64,000 nt of DNA. It comes from Proteus cibi (lineage in GTDB: Bacteria; Pseudomonadota; Gammaproteobacteria; Enterobacterales; Enterobacteriaceae). The notes beneath the pieces were generated by a model. The model was given only the letters and a program-made list of their open reading frames with translations. It made no database searches and was not told where the DNA came from. This document shows, in pieces, positions 20,455 to 30,714 of this stretch. The DNA is taken from positions 30,270 through 94,269 of the forward strand of contig NZ_PENW01000019.1 of the NCBI RefSeq assembly GCF_003144405.1, read 5' to 3'. Position 1 is the stretch's first letter. Each line of letters opens with the position of its first letter. The translations under genes were made by a program, and so were the position numbers.

Positions 20455-20495
20455 CCTACGGTGCAATACAGTGTATTGTGCCGTAGGTGTTTTTA
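20455..20495 (+). terminator. Strong terminator between nhaA and nhaR
   Basis: A fifteen-pair stem: CCTACGGTGCAATAC (20455-20469) with GTATTGTGCCGTAGG (20473-20487), containing two G-U pairs, a three-base loop and a TGTTTTTAT tail. It suggests nhaA and nhaR are mostly separate transcripts. Confidence 0.85.
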
Positions 20496-20585
20496 TGAGG
20501 ATTGGATGCAAGGAAAGCCAATCGCAAACTAAGGCGTTATTACATAGTCTGTGTTTGAAGCACAGAAGTTGAAAGGAAGATAACT

Positions 20586-21506
20586 ATGCGGGTGTCACAT
20601 CTCAATTTTAACCATCTTTATTATTTTTGGCATGTGTGTAAAGAAGGCTCTGTTGTGGGTGCAGCGCAAGCGCTGTATCTGACACCTCAGACGATTACAG
20701 GGCAAATTAAAGCATTAGAAGAAAGATTAGGTGGCAAGTTATTTAAACGCCAAGGAAGAGGATTGGTTCCTTCTGAATTGGGTCAGCTCATTTTTCGTTA
20801 TGCTGATAAAATGTTTATGCTCAGTCAAGAAATGCTAGATATCGTCAACTACAGTCGTGAATCGAGTTTATTGTTTGATGTTGGTGTTGCGGATGCATTA
20901 TCAAAACAACTCGTCAGTCGCGTATTAGAAACGGCTGTCATTGATAATGAGCAAATCCATCTACGTTGTTTTGAATCTACTCATGAACTATTGCTAGAAC
21001 AATTAAGTCAACATAAGCTGGATATGATCTTATCAGATTGCCCTGTGGATTCGTCACAACAAGAAGGTCTATTCTCTGTCAAACTTGGCGAATGTAATAT
21101 GAGTTTTTTTTGCAGTCATCCTCTTCCTGAAAAACCGTTTCCTGAATGTTTAGAAGAGCGAAAACTCCTGATCCCAGGACGTCGATATATGTTAGGTCGT
21201 CATTTATTAACTTGGATACGTAATAAAAATTTGCAAGTAGAAATATTGGGTGAGTTTGATGATGCGGCATTAATGAAAGCATTTGGCTTAAATTATAATG
21301 CTATCTTTGTAGCGCCTTCACTGTATACCGATGAAACTTTTGCTCATAGTAATATCGAAGAAATTGGCATGCTTGATACCGTAAAAGAAGAGTACTACGC
21401 GATTTTTGCAGAACGAATGATCCAACATCCAGCAGTTCAACGTGTTTGTAACACTGATTTTTCAGAACTCTTTAATGGCGATAAAAAGAGTGTTGTCAAT
21501 CCATAA
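20586..21506 (+). CDS. nhaR: LysR-type regulator NhaR
   Basis: A 306-residue LysR-family transcription factor. The N-terminus has a winged helix-turn-helix (about residues 5-63) with [48 protein letters not shown] in fragments typical of NhaR, followed by an effector-binding domain. In E. coli NhaR activates nhaA in response to sodium and also pgaABCD and osmC. The start ATG is preceded by GAAAGGAAG. A terminator after nhaA suggests its own promoter. It is followed by a bidirectional terminator shared with rpsT. Confidence 0.95.
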   Translation: MRVSHLNFNHLYYFWHVCKEGSVVGAAQALYLTPQTITGQIKALEERLGGKLFKRQGRGLVPSELGQLIFRYADKMFMLSQEMLDIVNYSRESSLLFDVGVADALSKQLVSRVLETAVIDNEQIHLRCFESTHELLLEQLSQHKLDMILSDCPVDSSQQEGLFSVKLGECNMSFFCSHPLPEKPFPECLEERKLLIPGRRYMLGRHLLTWIRNKNLQVEILGEFDDAALMKAFGLNYNAIFVAPSLYTDETFAHSNIEEIGMLDTVKEEYYAIFAERMIQHPAVQRVCNTDFSELFNGDKKSVVNP

Positions 21507-21533
21507 AGTGATTGGGGTTAAACAGTAGAAAAC

Positions 21534-21559
21534 AAAAAACCGGCATAAGCCGGTTTTTT
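21534..21559. terminator. Bidirectional terminator between nhaR and rpsT
   Basis: AAAAAACCGGC pairs with GCCGGTTTTTT around an ATAA loop. Perfectly symmetrical, with A and T tracts in place for both directions. Confidence 0.92.
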
Positions 21560-21578
21560 ATAACACAAGAAAGCAATA

Positions 21579-21839
21579 TTACATTGCTTTGATTTGTGCT
21601 TGCAGATTAGCTTTATGACGTGCTGCTTTATTCTTGTGAATTAAGCCTTTAGTTGCCTGACGGTCAACAATTGGTTGCATGTCATTAAATGCTTTTTGTG
21701 CTGCTTCTTTATCACCTAAAGCAACTGCTGCGTATACTTTTTTAATGTAAGTACGCATCATAGAACGACGGCTTGCGTTGTGCTGACGACGCTTTTCAGA
21801 CTGAACCGCACGTTTCTTAGCTGATTTGATATTAGCCAA
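21579..21839 (-). CDS. rpsT: 30S ribosomal protein S20 (TTG start)
   Basis: An 86-residue, Lys/Arg/Ala-rich helical protein (E. coli S20 is 87 including the initiator). It begins [20 protein letters not shown] after the initiator and ends [12 protein letters not shown], as in E. coli. The initiation codon is TTG (21837-21839 on the minus strand), with GGGAG upstream; E. coli rpsT also uses UUG, where it takes part in translational self-regulation by free S20. S20 binds 16S rRNA early in 30S assembly. It is divergent from ribF, as in E. coli. Confidence 0.98.
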   Translation of the reverse strand: MANIKSAKKRAVQSEKRRQHNASRRSMMRTYIKKVYAAVALGDKEAAQKAFNDMQPIVDRQATKGLIHKNKAARHKANLQAQIKAM

Positions 21840-22269
21840 GTTCCAACTCCCAAATATATTCTAGCGAGGACAAATACAAAGGTGAAGGAATATGCCTTTT
21901 CAACCTAAGTTTGTCAATGGATTTATACAAAATTAGCGTCGTTGTACGCGACACTTGTTTCGTTGTGATGGCGCAAGATTTTATCAGTTAAGACGGGTAG
22001 AATACAGTCTTTTGAGTGAAAAAATCATCAAAATCGTGTATATGAGTAATAAATAATAGATTCTAATAGGATCTATGCTTGATTTTATGCGATTTTATAA
22101 CCAAGAAGTGAGTGATAGTCCATTTTTTGTTTGAGTGAGCAATCAAATTTAAGCATAACAGTGAATCGACTTGTCGAGATATTACTCATCAATAAACATT
22201 GATATATTGGGTTACTCTCAAGCCTTTGACAAGGTATAATCCAATAATTTCCACGGTATTGAGCCAGTT
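21840..22269. promoter_or_regulatory. Divergent rpsT / ribF promoter region
   Basis: A 430-base gap without a convincing gene. A perfect TATAAT at 22235-22240 lies 29 bases before the ribF ATG; no good -35 hexamer is 16-18 bases upstream. The left part must hold the rpsT promoters on the minus strand. No repeat or RNA gene was recognised. Confidence 0.45.
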
Positions 22270-23211
22270 ATGGAGCTAATTCGCGGTATACAAAATATTA
22301 GAGCGCTACACCACGGTTGCGTTCTGACAATTGGAAATTTTGATGGTGTCCATAGAGGCCATCAGGCATTATTGAAACATTTGAAGCAAGAGGCATCACA
22401 GCGAGGATTACCCACGGTTGTGATGACATTTGAGCCTCAGCCACTTGAGTTCTTTTTACCAGAAAAGGCACCAGCACGTCTGACTCGTTTACGAGACAAG
22501 ATTAAGTATTTAGCTGAATGTGGTATTGATTACCTTTTGTGTGTCAAATTTGATAAGCAATTTGCGGCGCAAACCCCAGAGGAATTTGTTTCATCACTAT
22601 TGGTGAATAAATTAGGGGTAAAGTTTCTTGCTATTGGCGATGATTTTCGCTTTGGCAAAAACCGTGAAGGTGATTTTCATTTTTTACAACAAGCCGGTGT
22701 TAGATATGGATTTGAAGTCGCGAGCACAGAAAGTTATTGCGATAAAGGATTGCGTATCAGTAGCACGGCGGTACGAGAAGCGTTACTCAATGATGATTTA
22801 GTTCTTGCTGAATCACTACTCGGACACCCTTACAGCGTTTGTGGGCGTGTTGTTCATGGTAATGAATTGGGTAGAACCATTGGTTTTCCGACAGCCAATA
22901 TTCCTATGAAACGCTTAGTTGCACCCGTTAAAGGTGTGTATGCCGTTGATGTCTATTTATCAGATAATCAATCATCATTACCCGGTGTGGCAAATATCGG
23001 AAGTCGTCCTACCGTAAAAGGAAAGGGCGTACAATTAGAAGTTCATTTAATCGACGTTAATATGGATTTATATGGACGTCGTATTGATGTTGTGTTACGA
23101 AAGAAATTACGTAATGAACAGCGATTTGCATCATTGGATGCATTGAAGCAGCAAATCGCAGATGATGTGGCTACTGCTAGGGATTTTTTATCGCAGCGGT
23201 CGGAGTCATAA
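22270..23211 (+). CDS. ribF: Bifunctional riboflavin kinase / FAD synthetase
   Basis: A 313-residue cytoplasmic enzyme (E. coli 313) that phosphorylates riboflavin to FMN and adenylylates FMN to FAD. The N-terminal FAD synthetase domain has TIGNFDGVHRGHQALL near residues 20-35 (the nucleotidyltransferase GxFDGxHxGH motif) and ISSTAVREAL near 165. The C-terminal kinase domain has GRTIGFPTANIP near 205 and PVKGVYAV. It leads the ribF-ileS-lspA-fkpB-ispH operon, 29 bases before ileS. The ATG follows GAGCCAGTT, a weak ribosome binding site. Confidence 0.97.
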   Translation: MELIRGIQNIRALHHGCVLTIGNFDGVHRGHQALLKHLKQEASQRGLPTVVMTFEPQPLEFFLPEKAPARLTRLRDKIKYLAECGIDYLLCVKFDKQFAAQTPEEFVSSLLVNKLGVKFLAIGDDFRFGKNREGDFHFLQQAGVRYGFEVASTESYCDKGLRISSTAVREALLNDDLVLAESLLGHPYSVCGRVVHGNELGRTIGFPTANIPMKRLVAPVKGVYAVDVYLSDNQSSLPGVANIGSRPTVKGKGVQLEVHLIDVNMDLYGRRIDVVLRKKLRNEQRFASLDALKQQIADDVATARDFLSQRSES

Positions 23212-23240
23212 ACTAGCGGAAAATTGGAACTGAGAATCGA

Positions 23241-26051
23241 ATGAGTGACTATAAAAATACCCTGAACTTACCAGAAACAGGGTTCCCTATGCGCGGGGAT
23301 TTAGCAAAGCGCGAGCCAGAGATGTTATCCCGTTGGTACAAAGAAGGTTTGTATCAAGCAATTCGTCAGGCTAAAAGTGGTAAGAAAACATTTATTTTGC
23401 ACGATGGTCCTCCATACGCCAACGGCAATATTCATATTGGTCACTCAGTAAACAAAATTCTCAAAGATATTATTATTAAGTCCAAAGGGCTGTCAGGCTT
23501 TGATTCTCCGTACATTCCAGGATGGGATTGTCACGGATTACCTATCGAACTAAAAGTTGAACAAATCGTAGGTAAACCAGGAGAGAAAATATCTGCAGCG
23601 CAATTCCGCGAGGAATGCCGTAAATATGCTTACGAGCAAATTGAAGCACAGAAAAAAGATTTTATTCGTTTAGGTGTTCTAGGAGATTGGGAAAAACCTT
23701 ATCTTACAATGGACTATAAAACTGAAGCGAATACTATCCGTGCATTAGCGCGCATTATCGCAAATGGTCACCTGTTAAAAGGGGCTAAACCTGTTCACTG
23801 GTGTACAGCGTGCGGTTCATCGCTGGCAGAAGCTGAAGTTGAATATTACGATAAAACGTCCCCTTCAATTGATGTGCGTTTTACCGCCGTTGATCCAAAT
23901 GCAGTTGCTGCAAAATTTCATACAACAACAGATAAACCAATTTCTTTGGTTATCTGGACAACAACACCTTGGACATTGCCTGCTAACCGCGCTATCGCAT
24001 TAAATGCAGAATTTAATTATGCCTTAGTCTCTTTTGACGATGAATGCGTGATTTTAGCTGCTGATCTTGTTGAAGGCGTAATGAAACGCATTGGCGTAAC
24101 AAGCTGGGCGGTTTTAGGTGAGTGTAAAGGTGCTGATTTAGAGCTACTGCGCTTTAATCATCCATTTATGGGCTTTGATGTGCCTGCCATTTTAGGTGAT
24201 CACGTAACATTAGAAGCAGGTACAGGTGCTGTTCATACTGCACCAGGTCACGGTCCTGATGACTTCGTTGTTGGTCAAAAATACGGTTTAGAAGTTGCAA
24301 ACCCTGTTGGTCCAAATGGTTGTTATTTAGCGGGTACTTATCCAACATTAGATGGCGTTTTTGTTTTTAAAGCCAATGATGTCATTGTTGAACTGCTAAA
24401 AGAAAAAGGTGCTCTGTTACATCATGAAGCCTTACAGCATAGTTATCCTTGCTGTTGGAGACATAAAACGCCAGTTATTTTCCGTGCTACACCACAATGG
24501 TTTATTGGCATGGATAAAAACGGTTTACGCCAACAATCATTAAAAGAGATCAAAAGTGTTAAATGGATCCCTGACTGGGGTCAAGCACGTATTGAATCAA
24601 TGGTTGAGAACCGCCCTGACTGGTGTATTTCTCGTCAACGTACTTGGGGTACGCCAATGTCTCTGTTTGTTCACAAAGAGACTCAAGAGCCACATCCACG
24701 TACTTTAGAGTTGATGGAAGAAGTGGCAAAACGTGTTGAAGTGAGTGGTATTCAAGCATGGTGGGATTTAGATATCCGTGAAGTGCTGGGTGATGACGCT
24801 GACGATTATATGAAAACGCCAGATACACTGGATGTTTGGTTCGATTCAGGATCAACACACTCAACGGTTGTTGATGACCGTCCAGAGTTCCACGGCAATT
24901 CAGCAGATATGTACTTAGAAGGCTCTGACCAACATCGTGGTTGGTTTATGTCTTCGCTGATGATCTCGACGGCAATCAAAGGCAAAGCACCTTACCGTGA
25001 AGTGTTAACACACGGTTTTACCGTCGATGGACAAGGTCGTAAAATGTCTAAATCTATCGGTAACACAGTAAGTCCACAAGACGTGATGGATAAATTGGGT
25101 GCCGATATCCTACGTTTATGGGTTGCATCAACAGATTACACAGGTGAAATCGCCGTATCTGATGAGATCTTAAAACGTTCTGCGGATACTTATCGTCGTA
25201 TTCGTAATACCGCGCGTTTCTTCTTAGCTAACTTGAATGGATTTGATCCTGCAAAACACCAAGTTAAACCAGAAGATATGGTCACGTTAGATCGCTGGGC
25301 AGTCGGTCGTGCGAAAGCAGCACAAGCGGATATCTTAAAACACTATGAAAATTACGATTTCCATAATGTTATTCAACGCTTAATGCAGTTCTGTTCAGTA
25401 GAAATGGGGTCTTTCTACTTAGATATCATTAAAGACAGACAGTACACCGCGAAAAGCGATAGTGTTGCTCGTCGTAGTTGCCAAACTGCGTTATTCCATA
25501 TCAGTGAAGCATTAGTTCGTTGGATGGCGCCAGTTATGTCATTCACAGCAGATGAGATTTGGAATGAGTTACCTGGTGAACGTGCAAAATATGTCTTAAC
25601 GGAAGAATGGTATACCGACTTATTTGGCTTAGATGCATCAGAAACTTTAAATGATGACTACTGGGCTGAATTACTCGCCGTTCGTGGTGAAGTCAACAAA
25701 GTATTAGAGCAAGCTCGTACAGATAAACAACTGCGTGGTTCTTTAGAAGCATCAGTCACTCTGTATGCAGATAAGGCTTTAGCAGATAAGTTAAATGCGT
25801 TAGGTAACGAACTGCGTTTTGTTTTATTAACTTCCCAAGCGAAAGTGGCAGATATTAATGAAGCACCAGAAACAGCATTAGCTTCTGATATGGCGGGTTT
25901 AAAAATCGCCTTTAATAAAGCAGATGGCGAAAAATGCCCTCGTTGCTGGCATTATGCGACAGATATCGGTCAAGTAGCGGAACACGCTGAATTATGCGGA
26001 CGCTGTGTTACTAACGTAGCCGGTAACGGTGAAGAACGTAAGTTTGCTTAA
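23241..26051 (+). CDS. ileS: Isoleucyl-tRNA synthetase
   Basis: A 936-residue class Ia aminoacyl-tRNA synthetase (E. coli 938). The HIGH motif is in [13 protein letters not shown] near residue 64; KMSKS is in [10 protein letters not shown] near 602; the editing (CP1) domain contains [13 protein letters not shown] near 240. The C-terminal zinc finger has CPRCWH and CGRC. It charges tRNA-Ile and hydrolyses Val-AMP and Val-tRNA. It lies within the ribF-ileS-lspA-fkpB-ispH operon and ends 3 bases before lspA, so translation is probably coupled. The zinc-finger version is the usual mupirocin-sensitive type. Confidence 0.99.
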   Translation: MSDYKNTLNLPETGFPMRGDLAKREPEMLSRWYKEGLYQAIRQAKSGKKTFILHDGPPYANGNIHIGHSVNKILKDIIIKSKGLSGFDSPYIPGWDCHGLPIELKVEQIVGKPGEKISAAQFREECRKYAYEQIEAQKKDFIRLGVLGDWEKPYLTMDYKTEANTIRALARIIANGHLLKGAKPVHWCTACGSSLAEAEVEYYDKTSPSIDVRFTAVDPNAVAAKFHTTTDKPISLVIWTTTPWTLPANRAIALNAEFNYALVSFDDECVILAADLVEGVMKRIGVTSWAVLGECKGADLELLRFNHPFMGFDVPAILGDHVTLEAGTGAVHTAPGHGPDDFVVGQKYGLEVANPVGPNGCYLAGTYPTLDGVFVFKANDVIVELLKEKGALLHHEALQHSYPCCWRHKTPVIFRATPQWFIGMDKNGLRQQSLKEIKSVKWIPDWGQARIESMVENRPDWCISRQRTWGTPMSLFVHKETQEPHPRTLELMEEVAKRVEVSGIQAWWDLDIREVLGDDADDYMKTPDTLDVWFDSGSTHSTVVDDRPEFHGNSADMYLEGSDQHRGWFMSSLMISTAIKGKAPYREVLTHGFTVDGQGRKMSKSIGNTVSPQDVMDKLGADILRLWVASTDYTGEIAVSDEILKRSADTYRRIRNTARFFLANLNGFDPAKHQVKPEDMVTLDRWAVGRAKAAQADILKHYENYDFHNVIQRLMQFCSVEMGSFYLDIIKDRQYTAKSDSVARRSCQTALFHISEALVRWMAPVMSFTADEIWNELPGERAKYVLTEEWYTDLFGLDASETLNDDYWAELLAVRGEVNKVLEQARTDKQLRGSLEASVTLYADKALADKLNALGNELRFVLLTSQAKVADINEAPETALASDMAGLKIAFNKADGEKCPRCWHYATDIGQVAEHAELCGRCVTNVAGNGEERKFA

Positions 26052-26054
26052 TTA

Positions 26055-26570
26055 ATGAAGAAAACACTTTGCTCTACAGGTTTACGCTGGCTATGGCTAG
26101 CCGTCGCCGTAGTGGTGTTGGATTTAGGAACAAAACAGTATTTCATGCAGACATTTCGTCTGTATGAATCTGTTGCTGTGATGCCTTTTTTCAACTTCAC
26201 TTACGCGCATAACTATGGTGCTGCCTTTAGCTTTTTAGCAGATAAAGGGGGATGGCAACGTTGGTTTTTTGCACTGATTGCATTGGCAATCTGCATTACT
26301 TTATTGGTAATGATGTATAAAAACAAAGCGAGCGCCAAACTAAGTAACGTTGCTTATGCGCTAATTATTGGCGGAGCATTGGGTAATCTCTCTGATCGTC
26401 TGATCCACGGGTTTGTCATCGATTTTCTTGATATTTATATCGGAGATTGGCATTGGCCTACCTTTAATATTGCTGATATGGGGATTTGTATTGGTGCAGG
26501 GCTTATTATTATTGAGAGCTTTTTCCCTGATAAAAATGTCAGTCCTCAAGAGACAAAAAAGCAAAAGTAA
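26055..26570 (+). CDS. lspA: Prolipoprotein signal peptidase II
   Basis: A 171-residue inner-membrane aspartyl protease that removes signal peptides from diacylglyceryl-modified lipoproteins. Four transmembrane segments are visible. The catalytic aspartates should be Asp123 in FVIDFLD and Asp141 in FNIADMG, 18 residues apart, in line with the family; NYGAAFSF and [11 protein letters not shown] are further signatures. It follows ileS after 3 bases, as in E. coli and many Gram-negatives. A GC-rich hairpin lacking a T-tract separates it from fkpB. Confidence 0.98.
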   Translation: MKKTLCSTGLRWLWLAVAVVVLDLGTKQYFMQTFRLYESVAVMPFFNFTYAHNYGAAFSFLADKGGWQRWFFALIALAICITLLVMMYKNKASAKLSNVAYALIIGGALGNLSDRLIHGFVIDFLDIYIGDWHWPTFNIADMGICIGAGLIIIESFFPDKNVSPQETKKQK

Positions 26571-26592
26571 TCAGACAAGAAGTTAACTAAAA

Positions 26593-26618
26593 TAACCCCT
26601 GCCTTATGGCGGGGGTTA
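26593..26618 (+). other. GC-rich hairpin in the lspA-fkpB spacer
   Basis: TAACCCCTGCC pairs with GGCGGGGGTTA around a TTAT loop (one T-G pair). No T-tract follows, so it is more likely an mRNA processing or stabilising hairpin than an efficient terminator. It lies inside the operon. Confidence 0.65.
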
Positions 26619-26639
26619 CGCTTAATAGAAGGTATTCGT

Positions 26640-27110
26640 ATGGTTATGCAGGTACTCAACGACAGCGCAGTGTTGCTGAATTTCACTTTAAAGTTAGCCG
26701 ATGGCTCTGTTGCTGAATCTACACAAGCGCATGGTAAACCCGCTCTTTTTCGTTTAGGGGATGACAGTTTATCGCCAGCCTTAGAAGCGGAATTATTGGG
26801 ATTATCTACAGGAGATAAAAAAACCTTTACGCTTGCGGGTGAACATCTTTTTGGTAAATACAATCCTGACTTGATCCAATACTTTATGCCTTCTGATTTT
26901 GCAGAGTCTGGGGTGCCTGAGGCTGGCACTATTATGCTATTTACAGCAATGAATGGCAGTGAAATGCCCGGCATTGTAAGAGATGTTACTGAAGACTCTG
27001 TCACCGTTGATTTTAATCATCCGTTAGCGTCAGAAGAAGTGACATTTGATATTGAAGTTGTCAGCATTAATCCTGAGGAGGAAACAACACATGCAAATAC
27101 TGCTGGCTAA
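26640..27110 (+). CDS. fkpB: FKBP-type peptidyl-prolyl isomerase FkpB (SlpA)
   Basis: A 156-residue SlyD-like FKBP prolyl isomerase/chaperone (E. coli 149). The FKBP domain starts [21 protein letters not shown] and the inserted IF chaperone domain includes [29 protein letters not shown] and VDFNHPLA near 120-135 are family signatures. The ATG at 26640 has AGAAGG eight bases upstream; a second in-frame ATG two codons later is possible. Its last 20 bases overlap the start of ispH, whose ribosome binding site GAGGAGG lies inside fkpB, pointing to translational coupling. Confidence 0.95.
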   Translation: MVMQVLNDSAVLLNFTLKLADGSVAESTQAHGKPALFRLGDDSLSPALEAELLGLSTGDKKTFTLAGEHLFGKYNPDLIQYFMPSDFAESGVPEAGTIMLFTAMNGSEMPGIVRDVTEDSVTVDFNHPLASEEVTFDIEVVSINPEEETTHANTAG

Positions 27111-28044
27111 CCCACGAGGATTTTGTGCGGGTGTTGACCGAGCTATCAGCATTGTTGACCGCGCTCTGGAAATCTATGGCGCACCTATTTATGTTCGTCA
27201 CGAAGTTGTTCATAACCGCTACGTCGTTAACGACTTACGTGAACGTGGTGCTATCTTTATTGAAGAAATTTCAGAAGTACCCGATAACGCGATTTTAATT
27301 TTTTCTGCTCATGGTGTTTCCCAAGCTATTCGCCAAGAAGCTCGCTCACGTAATTTAACCATGCTTTACGATGCAACTTGTCCATTAGTTACTAAAGTTC
27401 ATATGGAAGTGGCAAGAGCGAGCCGTAAAGGCAAAGAAGCGATTTTAATCGGTCATGCAGGACACCCTGAAGTTGAAGGCACAATGGGGCAATACAACAA
27501 TCCCGAAGGGGGAATGTATTTAGTTGAGTCGCCTGCTGATGTTTGGAAATTAGAAGTGAAAGATGAAGATAATCTTTGCTTTATGACCCAAACAACGCTT
27601 TCTGTTGATGATACATCTGAAGTGATTGATGCTTTAAATGCACGCTTCCCCAAAATTATTGGGCCTCGTAAAGATGATATCTGCTACGCAACAACCAATC
27701 GCCAAGAAGCCGCTAGAGAGCTTGCAGAAAAAGCGGATGTTGTCTTTGTCGTTGGCTCAAAGAACTCATCAAACTCTAATCGCTTAGCGGAACTTGCCCA
27801 GCGTGCAGGTAAGCCTTCTTATCTTATCGATAGCTTTGAAGATATTGATGAGTCATGGGTGGCTAATGCAAATATTGTTGGCGTTACTGCTGGCGCTTCA
27901 GCGCCCGATATTTTGGTTCAACAAGTATTAGAACGTTTAAAAACCTTTGGTGCTGATGACGTGGTCGAATTATCAGGGCGTGAAGAAAATATTGTTTTTG
28001 AAGTCCCTAAAGAGCTTCGTCTAGATTATAAAGTTATCGAATAA
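27091..28044 (+). CDS. ispH: 4-hydroxy-3-methylbut-2-enyl diphosphate reductase
   Basis: Last enzyme of the MEP pathway, reducing HMBPP to IPP and DMAPP with a [4Fe-4S] cluster. The start ATG at 27091 gives 317 residues (E. coli 316), begins [17 protein letters not shown] and puts the first cluster cysteine at Cys12 as in E. coli; a longer frame opening inside fkpB is rejected. The other cluster cysteines are in [11 protein letters not shown] and [17 protein letters not shown] Shine-Dalgarno sits just upstream. It overlaps fkpB by 20 bases and ends the operon with a terminator at 28071-28101. Confidence 0.98.
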   Translation: MQILLANPRGFCAGVDRAISIVDRALEIYGAPIYVRHEVVHNRYVVNDLRERGAIFIEEISEVPDNAILIFSAHGVSQAIRQEARSRNLTMLYDATCPLVTKVHMEVARASRKGKEAILIGHAGHPEVEGTMGQYNNPEGGMYLVESPADVWKLEVKDEDNLCFMTQTTLSVDDTSEVIDALNARFPKIIGPRKDDICYATTNRQEAARELAEKADVVFVVGSKNSSNSNRLAELAQRAGKPSYLIDSFEDIDESWVANANIVGVTAGASAPDILVQQVLERLKTFGADDVVELSGREENIVFEVPKELRLDYKVIE

Positions 28045-28070
28045 CCTCACTTAAATGTGATAGTGAATTC

Positions 28071-28101
28071 AAAAAGCAGAGTGAACAACTCTGCTTTTTT
28101 T
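28071..28101 (+). terminator. Intrinsic terminator after ispH
   Basis: AAAAAGCAGAGT pairs with ACTCTGCTTTTT around a five-base GAACA loop, followed by more T. It ends the ribF-ispH operon. Confidence 0.92.
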
Positions 28102-28274
28102 ATATATAAAGTAAAGTTAAATGAATAATCATGCTGTTCATCTCTTTTACTGATAATAACTACAGTTTTGTGTGTTTTTCTTATCTCGAACGTTAAATGC
28201 TGGCATCAAGTGGATGACATCGCTAATCTGTAAATAATAAATAGAGATAATAAGTATTGTTAAGGAGAAATTGA

Positions 28275-29099
<825 letters not shown>

Positions 29100-29484
29100 T
29101 TTTTATTTATTTTAACTGATTGAAAACTCATGATTATATTTGTAATTATGAGTTTTTTGTTTTATATATTCTTTATTTTTGTTTTGTTTGTTATTTTTGT
29201 TGATTATCTTTGTTTTTTGTCCATTTTTACTTCTCTAAATCCACAAAACCCTCATTTTTCTTCTTTCTTATTCTATTTTTAAGTTATCTTGGTAAGTAAA
29301 CGGTTAAATTTGTAAGATTGATGGTGTAAATTGTCACTTGGATGACTAATTTGCTAATAATTGATATTTTTTAAATTAAAAAGGTGTTTTTTCTAGACAT
29401 CTGCTCATTCGATCTTTAGAATGCGCCCAATTTGCCAAAAATTTGCCCAATTTTATGTTTTTGGCATTGATTTAGAGTCTTAAA
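29100..29484. other. Gene-free spacer dapB-carA
   Basis: AT-rich, with TTTGT-rich low-complexity sequence at 29150-29225. There is no convincing gene. By analogy with E. coli the distal carA promoter (pyrimidine-responsive) would lie here, but I could not place it. No clear terminator for dapB was seen, apart from AAAACTCATGATTA-type dyads near 29121-29160. Confidence 0.4.
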
Positions 29485-29523
29485 TCTGAATTAATATGCA
29501 TGAAATGTGATTTATTATTCTCT
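29485..29523 (+). promoter_or_regulatory. Tandem ArgR boxes at the carAB promoter
   Basis: TGAATTAATATGCA (29487-29500) and TGATTTATTATTCT (29508-29521) match the ARG-box core TGAAT-W4-ATTCA with one and two mismatches. Their starts are 21 bases apart, the standard spacing of paired ARG boxes (18-base box plus 3). In E. coli the arginine repressor binds such a pair over the proximal carA promoter. Confidence 0.7.
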
Positions 29524-29533
29524 GGAGGGCGTT

Positions 29534-30697
29534 TTGATTAGATCAGCTATACTGGTTCTAGAAGATGGGACCGAATTCCACGGCAAGTCGATTGGCGCAG
29601 AAGGCGCCGCCATCGGTGAAGTCGTTTTTAATACTTCAATGACCGGTTATCAAGAAATACTAACCGACCCTTCTTACTCCCAACAAATTGTTACTCTCAC
29701 TTATCCCCACATTGGCAACACCGGCGTTAATCGTTCAGACGAAGAATCAGAAACAATCCATGCTCAAGGCTTGATTATTCGCGACTTGCCATTAGTGATG
29801 AGCAACTATCGTGCCCAAGAAACGTTATCTGATTATCTTAAACGCCATAATATCGTCGCTATTGCGGATATTGATACACGTAAGTTAACTCGTTTGTTGA
29901 GAGAAAAAGGTGCGCAAAACGGTTGTATCATCGCAGGTGAACATCTTGATACCCAATTGGCACTCGAAAAAGCCAAAGCCTTTCCCGGTTTAAAGGGAAT
30001 GGATTTAGCCAAAGCAGTCACTGTTAAACAGCCTTACCAGTGGACTCAAGGAAGTTGGACGCGAGAAAATGAATTACCCGTAGCTAAATTAGCGGCTGAA
30101 TTACCTTTGCATATTGTGGCTTATGATTTTGGTGTGAAACGTAATATTTTACGTATGTTGGTGGATAGAGGATGTCGAGTGACGGTTGTGCCAGCACACA
30201 CCTCAGCACAAGAGGTACTCGCGCTTTCTCCTGAGGGTATTTTCCTTTCCAATGGTCCCGGGGATCCAGAGCCCTGTGATTACGCCATTAACGCCATTCA
30301 AACTTTTTTAACCACAGATATTCCGGTATTTGGTATTTGCTTAGGGCACCAGCTATTAGCATTAGCTAGCGGTGCAAAAACCATCAAAATGAAATTTGGT
30401 CATCACGGTGGTAATCATCCTGTTAAAGATTTAGATAAAAATACGGTGATGATCACAGCGCAAAATCATGGGTTTGCCGTTGATGAAACATCTCTTCCCG
30501 CCAATTTACGTGTGACACATAAATCTCTGTTTGATGGTTCCTTGCAAGGTATTCATCGCACAGATAAACCAGCCTTCAGTTTCCAAGGTCACCCAGAAGC
30601 CAGCCCGGGACCGCATGATGCCGCACCTCTTTTTGATCACTTTATCGAGCTTATCGCGCAATATCGTCAAAACCTGCAATCAGTGACAACCAAATAA
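29534..30697 (+). CDS. carA: Carbamoyl-phosphate synthase small subunit (TTG start)
   Basis: The glutamine amidotransferase subunit, which hydrolyses glutamine and feeds ammonia to CarB for pyrimidine and arginine synthesis. A TTG start at 29534 after CTGGAGGG gives 387 residues and places the catalytic cysteine of FGICLGHQ at Cys269, the E. coli number; E. coli carA also starts with TTG. A GTG nine codons upstream is in frame but lacks conservation and lies inside the ArgR box. The N-terminal domain has [18 protein letters not shown], and the class I GATase ends with the His/Glu of [11 protein letters not shown]. carB follows 17 bases later. Confidence 0.97.
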   Translation: MIRSAILVLEDGTEFHGKSIGAEGAAIGEVVFNTSMTGYQEILTDPSYSQQIVTLTYPHIGNTGVNRSDEESETIHAQGLIIRDLPLVMSNYRAQETLSDYLKRHNIVAIADIDTRKLTRLLREKGAQNGCIIAGEHLDTQLALEKAKAFPGLKGMDLAKAVTVKQPYQWTQGSWTRENELPVAKLAAELPLHIVAYDFGVKRNILRMLVDRGCRVTVVPAHTSAQEVLALSPEGIFLSNGPGDPEPCDYAINAIQTFLTTDIPVFGICLGHQLLALASGAKTIKMKFGHHGGNHPVKDLDKNTVMITAQNHGFAVDETSLPANLRVTHKSLFDGSLQGIHRTDKPAFSFQGHPEASPGPHDAAPLFDHFIELIAQYRQNLQSVTTK

Positions 30698-30714
30698 ATC
30701 AGGAGCGAAAGAAA

